Assembly: GCF_014195535.1 (NCBI RefSeq)
Contig: NZ_JACIBY010000010.1
Coordinates: forward strand, 212,077-276,076
DNA length: 64,000 nt
Source: Runella defluvii
GTDB taxonomy: Bacteria; Bacteroidota; Bacteroidia; Cytophagales; Spirosomataceae
Reading direction: 5' to 3'
Shown here: positions 1 through 7,309 of the stretch, one piece after another
Position numbering within the stretch: position 1 is the stretch's first letter
Layout of the letters: every line of letters starts with the position of its first letter
The notes under the pieces: generated by a model
What the model was told of the DNA's origin: nothing
Database searches by the model: none
What the model saw: the letters and a program-made list of their open reading frames with translations, nothing else
Program-made: the position numbers and the translations under genes

Positions 1-2
1 TA

Positions 3-569
3 ACGGCAGGGCTAAGTCAGCATACGCTTGATTTTGACCAAATCCGTTTGGCAAATCCACAAGACCCGTTGGTGGCATCGGGAAAACTATCCGTCATTCG
101 TCCCGACCTAAACGCGGGCGTTTGGGTGTATTCGACCGATTTCTTTGGTGGGTTTTCGGTAAACCAACTTTGGCCTTCAACGCTCTCCTTTAAAAACAGT
201 AGCAGCAATTGGCAAGGCAAGGTCGTTCCTCACTTTTTTCTGACGGCGGGGTATCGTTTACCGTTGGTGGAAGATTGGGATTTTACCCCTTCTGTTTTGC
301 TAAAAAAAGCACCTAGTGCGCCGCTATCTTGGGATTTGAATTTAAAAATAAGCTATTCTTCCGATTGGTGGTTTGGGGCTTCCTACCGCCAATTAGAGTC
401 TTTTACGGCTTTTTTTGGGGCAAAAGTAGCTCAGCAATTGAGGGTTAATTATACCTATGAGTACCCCATTTCTACGCTACAAGTGGCTACGAGAGGGTCG
501 CACGAAATTACGCTGGGAGTCACGCTTGGCCCACGAAGTCACTATACTTCTTCGCGCACTTTTTGGTAA
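3..569 (+). CDS. PorP/SprF-family type IX secretion membrane protein (5' truncated)
   Basis: The reading frame is open from the first bases of the window, so the gene starts upstream and only the last ~188 codons are seen. The fragment shows alternating aromatic and hydrophobic strands of an outer-membrane barrel. It ends with a strand rich in Tyr and Thr, and a closing 'HEITLGVTLG' stretch typical of PorP/SprF proteins. Members of this family accompany T9SS-exported adhesins and proteases in Bacteroidetes and are needed for their surface attachment or secretion. The usual partner, a large T9SS cargo gene, would be expected just upstream and outside the window. A TTG codon at 48 is not the real start, because coding continues upstream of it. 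Confidence 0.8.
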   Translation, partial: TAGLSQHTLDFDQIRLANPQDPLVASGKLSVIRPDLNAGVWVYSTDFFGGFSVNQLWPSTLSFKNSSSNWQGKVVPHFFLTAGYRLPLVEDWDFTPSVLLKKAPSAPLSWDLNLKISYSSDWWFGASYRQLESFTAFFGAKVAQQLRVNYTYEYPISTLQVATRGSHEITLGVTLGPRSHYTSSRTFW

Positions 570-574
570 TAGAA

Positions 575-1720
575 TCACTCTTTTCGGTAAAAATCTTGGA
601 GGCGTTTGCGCAGCCGCGATGCCAGTGACTTGCTCATGTCTCGGAAAAAATCAGTATCCGAAGGCGGAAAAAGGTTTTTGGAAGTAGTCAGCACTTTGCC
701 GTTCAAGGCCCGGGTGTCTCCGCTAAACTCATGCCATTCGTCGGCCCAATCTGCCCAATCGTTGATATGATCAGAATGAAGCGGGCGCTCGGTGTCCAAA
801 TCAATGATTTTGAACTCTAACCGACAACTCGCTGACAACTCCCGACGGTGCGTAGTGAGGCTTCCTTTTACCTTTTCCATCACGTCCACCTCGGTGGTAT
901 CATTGATTTTTTTGGTGCCTACTTTGTACGTTTCGTTACTTTCAACGGTCGTACAACTCGACGACAAAGTTTCGCTTTGGGAGCTGTATTTGGTAAAACT
1001 AAGTTGAATCAAATGATGAGGCGGAATGCTGTCGTAACGAGCAACGGCAGGAGGGTAAAAGCGGACTAATTCGTGCGGTTGGCGAGTATCAAATAGCGCA
1101 TCTGCTAGTTTCTCCTCCAAATACCTGTAGTCATTCTTGGAAAGTGAATGCACGTCCTTAAAAGGCTCAATCACCACCCGCAGCGTAGCATATTCTTTGG
1201 CTAACGGCAGTAATTTCTCCACGTCTTTGTACGACGACCGCAGTTGTTTCACTTTTGTAAAATGAGCAAAAGCTTCCTTACAGGCTTGGCGGTTGCCTTG
1301 TTGCTTAAACGCGAGAATCCCTGCTTCGTAGCGTTCGGCGGCGGCGAGGTCGCGTACCTGTTCTATACTTTCGGTGTAAGGGCGAGGCAGGGGCTGAATC
1401 AGCGAACGACAAGCCGTACACTTCGAAAACTGTTGAAAGTTTTGTTGTAAACGCTGGTATTGGTACAAGACATCTTCCCATTTAAAGGGTTGATTGTTCC
1501 TGATTTGTAACTGTATGTTGTCTTGATGAATCCGTTCCTGCGCTTGGTAGGCAGCGATGAAGACCTTCGCTGCTTTGGTATGCGAAGGCCGTTTGGTCAA
1601 GCGGTACGACGATTGCTTAATAGCAAGGTCGAGCCTGCCTTTTTTGAGGGCTGTTTCGCCCGTAGCGCATCGGACAAAAAGCGAAGCAATTACTAGCAAA
1701 AGTAAAGAGGGGGCTTTCAT
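575..1720 (-). CDS. putative lipoprotein of unknown function, 381 aa
   Basis: I do not recognise a named family. The N-terminus is a short hydrophobic signal followed by Cys (SLFVRCATG), which suggests a lipoprotein signal with a non-canonical lipobox (Arg before Cys). The first ~170 residues are helical and rich in Lys, Gln and Ala, with a tetratricopeptide-like feel (ALKKGRLDLAIKQ). The second half looks more beta-rich and ends in a basic amphipathic helix. A CxxC pair (CTAC) lies near residue 100. It converges with the PorP-type gene with 5 bp between stops. A good promoter match lies just upstream (1743-1774). Envelope location is inferred from the signal only. Confidence 0.6.
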   Translation of the reverse strand: MKAPSLLLLVIASLFVRCATGETALKKGRLDLAIKQSSYRLTKRPSHTKAAKVFIAAYQAQERIHQDNIQLQIRNNQPFKWEDVLYQYQRLQQNFQQFSKCTACRSLIQPLPRPYTESIEQVRDLAAAERYEAGILAFKQQGNRQACKEAFAHFTKVKQLRSSYKDVEKLLPLAKEYATLRVVIEPFKDVHSLSKNDYRYLEEKLADALFDTRQPHELVRFYPPAVARYDSIPPHHLIQLSFTKYSSQSETLSSSCTTVESNETYKVGTKKINDTTEVDVMEKVKGSLTTHRRELSASCRLEFKIIDLDTERPLHSDHINDWADWADEWHEFSGDTRALNGKVLTTSKNLFPPSDTDFFRDMSKSLASRLRKRLQDFYRKE

Positions 1721-1742
1721 AACTATTCATGGCTTATTAGTT

Positions 1743-1774
1743 CAAAAATAACGAAATTTTTGGAGGTCTGTCAA
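1743..1774 (-). promoter_or_regulatory. Bacteroidetes-type promoter for the 381-aa lipoprotein gene
   Basis: On the minus strand TTG (1774-1772) and TATTTTTG (1750-1743) are separated by 21 bp. This matches the TTG / TAnnTTTG arrangement known for Bacteroidetes primary sigma factor. Transcription would begin ~16 nt before the start codon at 1720. Confidence 0.5.
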
Positions 1775-1836
1775 CCATTCATCCCAAAAGGTTGTTTGTA
1801 TTGGAAGTTGACACTCAAAAAACTTTTTTGTTTTGT

Positions 1837-2850
1837 ATGAAAGCCGCTATTCTTCCAGAAATCAAACAAACCGTTACGGTACAAGAAGTTGAAAAACCAA
1901 GCGCGGGCACGGGTGAAGTGCTGGTGCAAATCAAAGCCGCCGCCCTCAATCACCGCGACGTTTTTATTCAGCAAGGTCTTTATCCTGGGATTAAACTCCC
2001 CGCCGTTTTAGGCTCCGACGGTGCAGGTACGGTGGTAGAAGTAGGAGAAGGAGTTTCGGAAGAATGGCTAGGGAAAGATGTTATTATTAACCCGTCGCAC
2101 AATTGGGGAGAAAATCCTGCTTTTTACAGCAAAAGCTTCAAAATTTTGGGAATGCCCGACCACGGAACATTTGCCGAATACCTGAAAGTTGAAGCAAAAT
2201 ACCTTGCCACAAAACCTACCCATTTGTCGTACGAAGCCGCCGCGGCCGTGCCATTGGCTGGCTTGACGGGTTGGCGGGCACTCATGTCGCGCGCAGGTAT
2301 GAAAGCAGGCGATCGTGTGCTGGTGACTGGTATCGGTGGCGGAGTAGCGCTGTTTGTGCTTCAGTTTGCAGTAGCGGCGGGGGCTGAGGTATGGGTAACG
2401 TCGGGTTCGGACGAAAAAATTGCCAAGGCAGTTGCGTTGGGAGCCAAAGGCGGCGTGAATTACAAAGATGCCAACTGGGCCAAAAACCTAATCGCCGCCA
2501 CGGGTGGCGACCGTAGTGGGTATTTCAACATCATCATCGACAGTGCAGGCGGGGCAAGTTTTGCCAAATTGATAGATGTGGCCACGGCAGGAGCAAGTAT
2601 TTGTTTTTTTGGCGGAACTACGGGGAACATTACCGACATCGTGCCTGGGAAGGTATTTTTTAAACAACTCAATATATATGGGTCAACAATGGGGACGGAG
2701 GCAGAATTTGCCGATATGATTCACTTCTTAGCCGCGCACAAAATTGAGCCTATTGTGGATCAAGTGTTTGCCTTAGAAGAGATTGAAACCGCCTTACAAC
2801 ACATGGATAGTGGTGCCCAATTTGGGAAGATTGTCCTGAAAGTTGGATGA
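1837..2850 (+). CDS. zinc-type alcohol dehydrogenase-like / quinone oxidoreductase (MDR superfamily)
   Basis: An NAD(P)H-dependent medium-chain oxidoreductase of 337 aa. The N-terminal GroES-like domain reads 'LNHRDVFIQQGLYPG' and 'LGSDGAGTVVEVGEG'. The Rossmann fold follows with the nucleotide-binding 'VTGIGGGVALFVLQFA', a glycine-rich loop. Catalytic zinc ligands typical of true alcohol dehydrogenases (Cys, His-Glu) are not evident: the position after 'ALNHRDV' lacks Cys. That favours a zinc-free quinone reductase or enoyl-reductase-like role. The ATG at 1837 is chosen over an in-frame TTG at 1792, because family homology starts at 'MKAAILPE'. No operon partner is evident; rlmN follows with its own promoter. 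The exact substrate cannot be told. Confidence 0.85.
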   Translation: MKAAILPEIKQTVTVQEVEKPSAGTGEVLVQIKAAALNHRDVFIQQGLYPGIKLPAVLGSDGAGTVVEVGEGVSEEWLGKDVIINPSHNWGENPAFYSKSFKILGMPDHGTFAEYLKVEAKYLATKPTHLSYEAAAAVPLAGLTGWRALMSRAGMKAGDRVLVTGIGGGVALFVLQFAVAAGAEVWVTSGSDEKIAKAVALGAKGGVNYKDANWAKNLIAATGGDRSGYFNIIIDSAGGASFAKLIDVATAGASICFFGGTTGNITDIVPGKVFFKQLNIYGSTMGTEAEFADMIHFLAAHKIEPIVDQVFALEEIETALQHMDSGAQFGKIVLKVG

Positions 2851-2874
2851 TTGCCCTGAAAGCCAGTAACTTTG
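2843..2874 (+). promoter_or_regulatory. promoter for rlmN
   Basis: TTG at 2843-2845 and the perfect -7 box TAACTTTG at 2867-2874 are spaced by 21 bp. The predicted start site is near 2880, immediately before an 11-bp hairpin in the leader. The promoter overlaps the 3' end of the upstream oxidoreductase gene. Confidence 0.6.
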
Positions 2875-2884
2875 CAGAAAATAA

Positions 2885-2917
2885 GACAGTTTGGCTCATC
2901 GCAATGGCCAAACTGTC
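2885..2917 (+). promoter_or_regulatory. perfect 11-bp hairpin in the rlmN 5' leader
   Basis: GACAGTTTGGC (2885-2895) and its exact reverse complement GCCAAACTGTC (2907-2917) enclose an 11-nt loop. The stem begins about 5 nt after the predicted transcription start and ends 11 nt before the rlmN ATG. No T-tract long enough for a terminator follows. It may stabilise the mRNA 5' end or gate ribosome access. Confidence 0.6.
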
Positions 2918-2928
2918 GTCTTTATAAC

Positions 2929-3996
2929 ATGATAGAAACAACAACCATAAAAAAGCAAGATATTCGTAAACTGTCGGTAGCACAGTTGAAAGACTGGTTA
3001 GCGGCCCACGGGGAACAAGGTTTTCGTGCTAAACAAATTGCAGAATGGCTGTGGAAAAAATCTGCCACGTCGTTTGAACAAATGAGTAACCTCTCGCTCA
3101 AAACGAGGGAGTTATTGGATACCCATTTTGAAATAAAGTCCATCGCAACGGCCAAATCCCAAAAAAGCTCGGACGGAACCATCAAGTCGGCCTTCCGACT
3201 GCATGATAGCCATCTAATTGAAGGGGTCTTGATTCCTGCCGACGACCGTATGACGGCCTGTGTGTCGAGCCAAGTAGGGTGTTCGCTGACGTGTAAGTTT
3301 TGTGCGACGGGCTACATGGATCGTAAACGTAACCTCGACGCGGCTGAAATGTACGACCAAGTGGTGGCTATCGACCGCCAAGCCAAGGAAAACTACGGAA
3401 TTCCTTTGTCGAACATTGTATATATGGGAATGGGTGAACCCCTGCTCAATTATGCCAATGTAATCGAATCAGTGGAAAAAATCACTTCGCCCGATGGATT
3501 GGGAATGTCGCCCAAACGAATTACGGTTTCTACGGCGGGTATCGCCAAAATGATTACCAAACTAGGTGACGATGGTGTAAAGTTTAACTTGGCATTGTCG
3601 CTTCACGCGGCCAACGATGAAAAGCGCAACAAAATCATGCCCATCAATGAGTCGAATTCGTTGAAAAACTTGGCGGAGGCGTTGCAGCATTTTTACCGTA
3701 AAACCCAAAATCGCATTACGTTTGAATACATTGTGTTTCACAATTTCAACGATACGATTCAGGATGCCAGAGAATTGTGGGAGTTCACCAAAAAAGTGCC
3801 TTCAAAAGTAAACATCATCGAATACAACCCTATTGCCGAAGCCGATTTCAAAAACACGGGGGTCGATAAGCTGACGCAGTTTGCCAAGTTTTTGGAAGAC
3901 AAAGGGGTAGTAGTCAACGTACGCCGCAGCCGAGGTAAAGACATTGATGCCGCCTGTGGGCAATTGGCTAATCGCGAAAAATCGGAACAAGAGTAA
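2929..3996 (+). CDS. rlmN: dual-specificity 23S rRNA A2503 / tRNA A37 C2-methyltransferase RlmN
   Basis: A radical-SAM enzyme that methylates C2 of A2503 in the peptidyl-transferase centre of 23S rRNA and A37 of some tRNAs. The cluster motif CSLTCKFC (CX3CX2C) is present near residue 115. The GMGEP SAM-binding motif and the late Cys in 'DAACGQL', used for the methyl-Cys intermediate, are also present. Length (355 aa) is normal. The start at 2929 (MIETTTIKKQ) is chosen over the longer frame from 2872, because the longer frame would overlap the promoter and leader hairpin. The gene stands alone, with a hairpin-rich spacer downstream. Confidence 0.93.
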   Translation: MIETTTIKKQDIRKLSVAQLKDWLAAHGEQGFRAKQIAEWLWKKSATSFEQMSNLSLKTRELLDTHFEIKSIATAKSQKSSDGTIKSAFRLHDSHLIEGVLIPADDRMTACVSSQVGCSLTCKFCATGYMDRKRNLDAAEMYDQVVAIDRQAKENYGIPLSNIVYMGMGEPLLNYANVIESVEKITSPDGLGMSPKRITVSTAGIAKMITKLGDDGVKFNLALSLHAANDEKRNKIMPINESNSLKNLAEALQHFYRKTQNRITFEYIVFHNFNDTIQDARELWEFTKKVPSKVNIIEYNPIAEADFKNTGVDKLTQFAKFLEDKGVVVNVRRSRGKDIDAACGQLANREKSEQE

Positions 3997-4009
3997 GGTT
4001 TGGATTTCT

Positions 4010-4034
4010 AACCCCATGCTTTTAAGCTGGGGTT
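4010..4034 (+). terminator. hairpin after rlmN, possible weak terminator
   Basis: AACCCCA (4010-4016) pairs with TGGGGTT (4028-4034), and the inner GCTT/AAGC extends the stem. No clear U-tract follows, so terminator function is uncertain. Confidence 0.35.
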
Positions 4035-4276
4035 AAGTAGTTGCGCATAAATTTTAGTGTATTAATTGTTTATTTCGCTTCGGCGAAGCGAAACCTTTGT
4101 AGTAGTAATCCGCCCATAAAGTTAGAATCCTTTTGCTTCGGAGAAGCATAACTCGTTGGCTTTTGTTATGCTTCTCCGAAGCAAAAATTTAAAAAAACTC
4201 CTGCTGCTACTACAAATGTTGCGCCTCTACCGAGGCTACATTGTATTACTCAAAAACTTTTGATTAGCTACTTAAC
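4032..4276. repeat. nested palindromic element in the rlmN / acyltransferase spacer
   Basis: This 245-bp stretch fills the 293-bp spacer between converging genes and holds nested inverted repeats. The outer arms are GTTAAGTAG (4032-4040) and CTACTTAAC (4268-4276). The middle arms are TTTGTAGTAG (4096-4105) and CTACTACAAA (4207-4216). The core is a perfect 22-bp stem, 4131-4152 with 4165-4186, around a 12-nt loop. A separate small palindrome TTTCGCTTC/GAAGCGAAA lies at 4073-4093. The shared GCTTCGG/CCGAAGC theme in both hairpins suggests a REP- or MITE-like element. No U-tract follows the core stem on either strand, so it is not a simple terminator. No ORF is credible here. Confidence 0.6.
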
Positions 4277-4289
4277 TGTGCTTTAGCAC

Positions 4290-5414
4290 CTACACTTTCA
4301 AAAAGACTTTCTTCTTATAAAGGAAGTACAAAACGAGCCACTCGACTACGACAAATCCGATGTGATAAAATACTTTCTGGAAGGGTTCCGAGAAATACTT
4401 GACGATTCCTACAAACAAGTGCTCCGAAGTATAATGAAAATCGAAGAAACTATCGCTCATATATATAAGGATGGAGTTCATACCAATAACGGCTAGTACC
4501 CACGCCCAACGGTTCCAGTTTTGAACGTCAATAATCCAGTAAAAAATGGATAATAAAACGAGGCTCCAGCCACCTACAAACAACACAAACGAGCTCGTCC
4601 AAAGGTTTTTATTGATGGGAAAAACGTAATCCCAAAGTTTTCCTAGCACTAAAAATACGATGCCTACCACAAACAAATAAAGCGTTTTTTGTTGGCGGCT
4701 TGTAGAGCGTTCATCGGCGTGGAGTAAATTTCCCGCAAAAATTCCCAATAATCCCGTAGCAATGGCAGGGAAGGTAGAAAACAAACCTTCGGGGTCGTGG
4801 ATGCCTTTGTGCAAATGCCCTGGAATAATCAGGTGATCAAGATAACTCACTGGATTACACTCCATCGTCATGTGACCTGCTCCGCAACCTGGCACTGGGA
4901 CAAGCATCACAAAGGCCCAATAGCCCAGCAACAGCGAAACAAACCAAATGTATTGCGCTTTTGTGCTGAAATAAAGGTAAATGATTTGGGCAAACATCCC
5001 TGCCAAACCAATCCGAGCCAAAACACTTGGGAAGCGCATTTCGGACAAGGGTTTAATCTCTAATCCATTGTTATAAATAATACCCAGCAAAACGAGCGTG
5101 AGTCCGCGTTGGATGATTTTGCGAAGCAACTGTGAGCGGTCGGCACCTTGCTCCATACGGCGGCCAAGTGAAAAAGGGGTTGAAACACCCGCCAAAAACA
5201 AGAACAAAGGAAAAATAAGGTCATACGCTCGAAAGCCGTTCCATTCGGGGTGTGAGAGCTGTTCGGCCATTAAGATGGCTCCCGTCCAGCCAGTGGCTTC
5301 GGCCAGCGAATGAAAAATGTTTTCGCCTCCCGCAATCCAGAACATATCAAAGCCTCGCAAGGCATCGAGCGACAGTAACCGTTTGGGGCGAGAATCGGTA
5401 GAAGGTGAATTCAT
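4290..5414 (-). CDS. NagX/HGSNAT-like acyltransferase-family membrane protein (DUF5009/DUF1624 type)
   Basis: A 374-aa polytopic inner-membrane protein with about ten hydrophobic segments. It opens with 'RLLSLDALRGFDMFWI', the signature of the heparan-alpha-glucosaminide N-acetyltransferase / YeiB-like acyltransferase clan. The motif 'RAYDLIFPLFLFLAGVS' follows. Family members transfer acyl groups across the membrane onto sugars, or are proposed N-acetylglucosamine transporters (NagX). No neighbouring sugar-catabolism gene is present to decide between these roles. The start is the ATG at 5414, and the spacing fits. Substrate unknown. Confidence 0.8.
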   Translation of the reverse strand: MNSPSTDSRPKRLLSLDALRGFDMFWIAGGENIFHSLAEATGWTGAILMAEQLSHPEWNGFRAYDLIFPLFLFLAGVSTPFSLGRRMEQGADRSQLLRKIIQRGLTLVLLGIIYNNGLEIKPLSEMRFPSVLARIGLAGMFAQIIYLYFSTKAQYIWFVSLLLGYWAFVMLVPVPGCGAGHMTMECNPVSYLDHLIIPGHLHKGIHDPEGLFSTFPAIATGLLGIFAGNLLHADERSTSRQQKTLYLFVVGIVFLVLGKLWDYVFPINKNLWTSSFVLFVGGWSLVLLSIFYWIIDVQNWNRWAWVLAVIGMNSILIYMSDSFFDFHYTSEHLFVGIVKYFSEPFQKVFYHIGFVVVEWLVLYFLYKKKVFLKV

Positions 5415-5479
5415 AGGGGTAGATTAGATAATTCGGGTTTTAGAAAGGTACGCTCACAAAGGTCGAATGTACTATTTAC

Positions 5480-5914
5480 TTATCCTTCAAATTTGGCCGT
5501 GACGTGTGAGCCATCGCAATAAGGCTTGTTGCCCGATTGGCCACAACGGCAAAAAGCAGTTACTTGTGATTTTTTGGTTTCGTTGCCTGCTGCGTCTTTG
5601 ACCTTTAAGTTGCCATAGACCAACAAAGGCCCTTTAGGAAGAATTTCGATGATGGTTTCAGTTTCTACTTCTACGGGTTCTTGCTCTTCTACTTGGGTAT
5701 TCATAAAATAAGATAAAGCCCCCGAAGGGCATTTCTGGATTTGCTCCACAATAGCGACAGTGCTTCCACCTTCAGTTGTTATCCAAGGGCGTTTGCGTGG
5801 GTCGAAAACGGTAGGAAGCCCTCGAAAACAAATGGCAGAGTGAACACAGAGGTGCGGTTGCCACACAACGGTTACTTCGCCATTGGTGTAATGTTTGGTA
5901 ATTTGCTTTTCCAT
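5480..5914 (-). CDS. YjdI-like (4Fe-4S) domain fused to CDGSH iron-sulfur domain
   Basis: A 144-aa two-domain protein. The N-terminal ~70 residues resemble the YjdI divergent ferredoxin domain ('VVWQPHLCVHSAICFRGLP', then 'IQKCPSGAL'), giving Cys ligands for a cluster. The C-terminus is a CDGSH 2Fe-2S domain ('CRCGQSGNKPYCDGSH'), in which three Cys and one His ligate the cluster. Such proteins act as small electron or cluster carriers. The start is set at 5914 (MEKQITKHY), since the frame upstream to 6010 runs through the prfA terminator and has no family similarity. Confidence 0.85.
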   Translation of the reverse strand: MEKQITKHYTNGEVTVVWQPHLCVHSAICFRGLPTVFDPRKRPWITTEGGSTVAIVEQIQKCPSGALSYFMNTQVEEQEPVEVETETIIEILPKGPLLVYGNLKVKDAAGNETKKSQVTAFCRCGQSGNKPYCDGSHVTAKFEG

Positions 5915-5991
5915 GTGATAAGGTAAGATGATAAAGGGAACAAAAACTACGAAATCTAACGAAAATCTGTCATGCCCGCTACGATGTGGCA

Positions 5992-6025
5992 CAAAAAAAC
6001 CTGACAGCATTTTCTGCTGTCAGGT
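5992..6025 (-). terminator. rho-independent terminator of prfA
   Basis: Read on the minus strand, ACCTGACAGCA (6025-6015) and TGCTGTCAGGT (6009-5999) form a perfect 11-bp stem with a 5-nt loop. It is followed by seven U (5998-5992). It lies 19 bp past the prfA stop. Confidence 0.9.
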
Positions 6026-6043
6026 GGTATAAATGTGAGCGTG

Positions 6044-7120
6044 TTATGCCGTGATTCCTTCTTTCATGCGTTCGGCATTGTCGGCAATCCGAAGTTGCTC
6101 AATAAAATCGCCAATTTCACCTTCCATAAAGGCAGGTAAGTTGTAAATGGTGTAACCAATGCGGTGGTCTGTCACGCGGCTTTGGGGGTAGTTATAGGTA
6201 CGAATTTTATCCGAACGGTCACCACTTCCGACCAACGACTTACGCTGCGACGAAACGGCTTCGTTTTGCTTCTTCAACTCCATTTCGTATAGTTTTGAAC
6301 GAAGCATGTTCATGGCGCGCTCGCGGTTACCGTGTTGACTACGTTCTACCTGACATACCACCACGATGCCCGTTGGTTTGTGGGTAAGTTGTACTTTGGT
6401 TTCTACCTTGTTGACGTTCTGTCCACCTGCACCTCCCGAACGCGAAGTGATGATTTCGATGTCGGCAGGGTTGATTTCTACTTCTTCGACGTCTTCTACT
6501 TCTGGCAATACCGCTACCGTCGCCGCCGAAGTGTGTACCCGTCCTTGCGATTCGGTCACAGGAACGCGCTGTACGCGGTGTGCCCCTGATTCAAATTTGA
6601 GCTTACCGTACACGTCTTCGCCGATGATACTGGCAATAATTTCTTTGTAGCCGCCCGTACTTCCTTCGGTAAAGTCCATGATTTCGACTTTCCAGCCCAT
6701 GCGGTCACAAAAACGCTGATACATGCGGAACAAATCTCCCGCAAAAATCGCCGCTTCATCCCCACCTGTACCACCACGCACCTCAAGGATGATATTGTGG
6801 CTGTCGTTGGGATCTTTAGGAATCAACATATCTTTGAGCGTTGCTTCAAGCTCTTCGGCTTGCGGTTGAAGCTCTGTCAATTCCGCTTTGGCCATATCGC
6901 GCATTTCTTCGTCGCTTTCGTTGGCAACGAGGTCTTTAGCGCCTTCGATGTCGCTCAGTACTTTTTTGTACGCTTGGTACTTCTGTACGATTTTGTCTAA
7001 GTCTTTGTATTCTTTGCTCAATTTTGAAAAGCGCTTTTGGTCAGAAACGACCTCAGGCTGCACAATTTGTTGCGAGACCTCTTCGAAACGCTCTTTTATA
7101 GCTTCTAACTGTTCTAACAT
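6044..7120 (-). CDS. prfA: peptide chain release factor 1
   Basis: Class I release factor that reads UAA and UAG stop codons and triggers peptide release. The GGQ hydrolysis motif is at residues 232-234 ('[14 protein letters not shown]'). The RF1-type anticodon tripeptide PVT is at 187-189, which separates it from RF2 (SPF). Full length at 358 aa. The Gln of GGQ is the target of PrmC methylation, but prmC is not adjacent. The gene is monocistronic: a promoter candidate and structured leader lie upstream, and a strong terminator follows. Confidence 0.96.
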   Translation of the reverse strand: MLEQLEAIKERFEEVSQQIVQPEVVSDQKRFSKLSKEYKDLDKIVQKYQAYKKVLSDIEGAKDLVANESDEEMRDMAKAELTELQPQAEELEATLKDMLIPKDPNDSHNIILEVRGGTGGDEAAIFAGDLFRMYQRFCDRMGWKVEIMDFTEGSTGGYKEIIASIIGEDVYGKLKFESGAHRVQRVPVTESQGRVHTSAATVAVLPEVEDVEEVEINPADIEIITSRSGGAGGQNVNKVETKVQLTHKPTGIVVVCQVERSQHGNRERAMNMLRSKLYEMELKKQNEAVSSQRKSLVGSGDRSDKIRTYNYPQSRVTDHRIGYTIYNLPAFMEGEIGDFIEQLRIADNAERMKEGITA

Positions 7121-7144
7121 TGGTATTTTGTGTTTCTTTGATGA

Positions 7145-7196
7145 CTACATAGCCCCGCAGATAATCAGAAGTTTGGCCTTGCGAGGGGGTATGTAG
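7145..7196 (-). promoter_or_regulatory. structured 5' leader of prfA
   Basis: CTACATA (7145-7151) pairs with TATGTAG (7190-7196). After one mismatch CCCC (7153-7156) pairs with GGGG (7185-7188), and GC/GC closes the stem with a 2-nt bulge. In the prfA mRNA this hairpin sits 24 nt before the start codon. Function is not known. Confidence 0.45.
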
Positions 7197-7230
7197 AGCA
7201 GATACTCTGATGAAATCCGTTTTGAATATA

Positions 7231-7238
7231 CAAAGGTA
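7231..7238 (-). promoter_or_regulatory. -7 box for prfA
   Basis: The minus strand reads TACCTTTG, an exact TAnnTTTG match. No good TTG is found at the normal -33 distance, so the call rests on the -7 box alone. It implies a leader of about 105 nt. Confidence 0.4.
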
Positions 7239-7309
7239 CGACAAAAATACATTTCACCCACTTTGGGGGAAGCGTAAACCCTCAGTTACCAATACTTTTG
7301 TTTGAAAGT

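Noticed and set aside
6332..6650. Plus-strand ORFs inside prfA
   Set aside because: Shadow frames of a well-conserved gene with no independent support.
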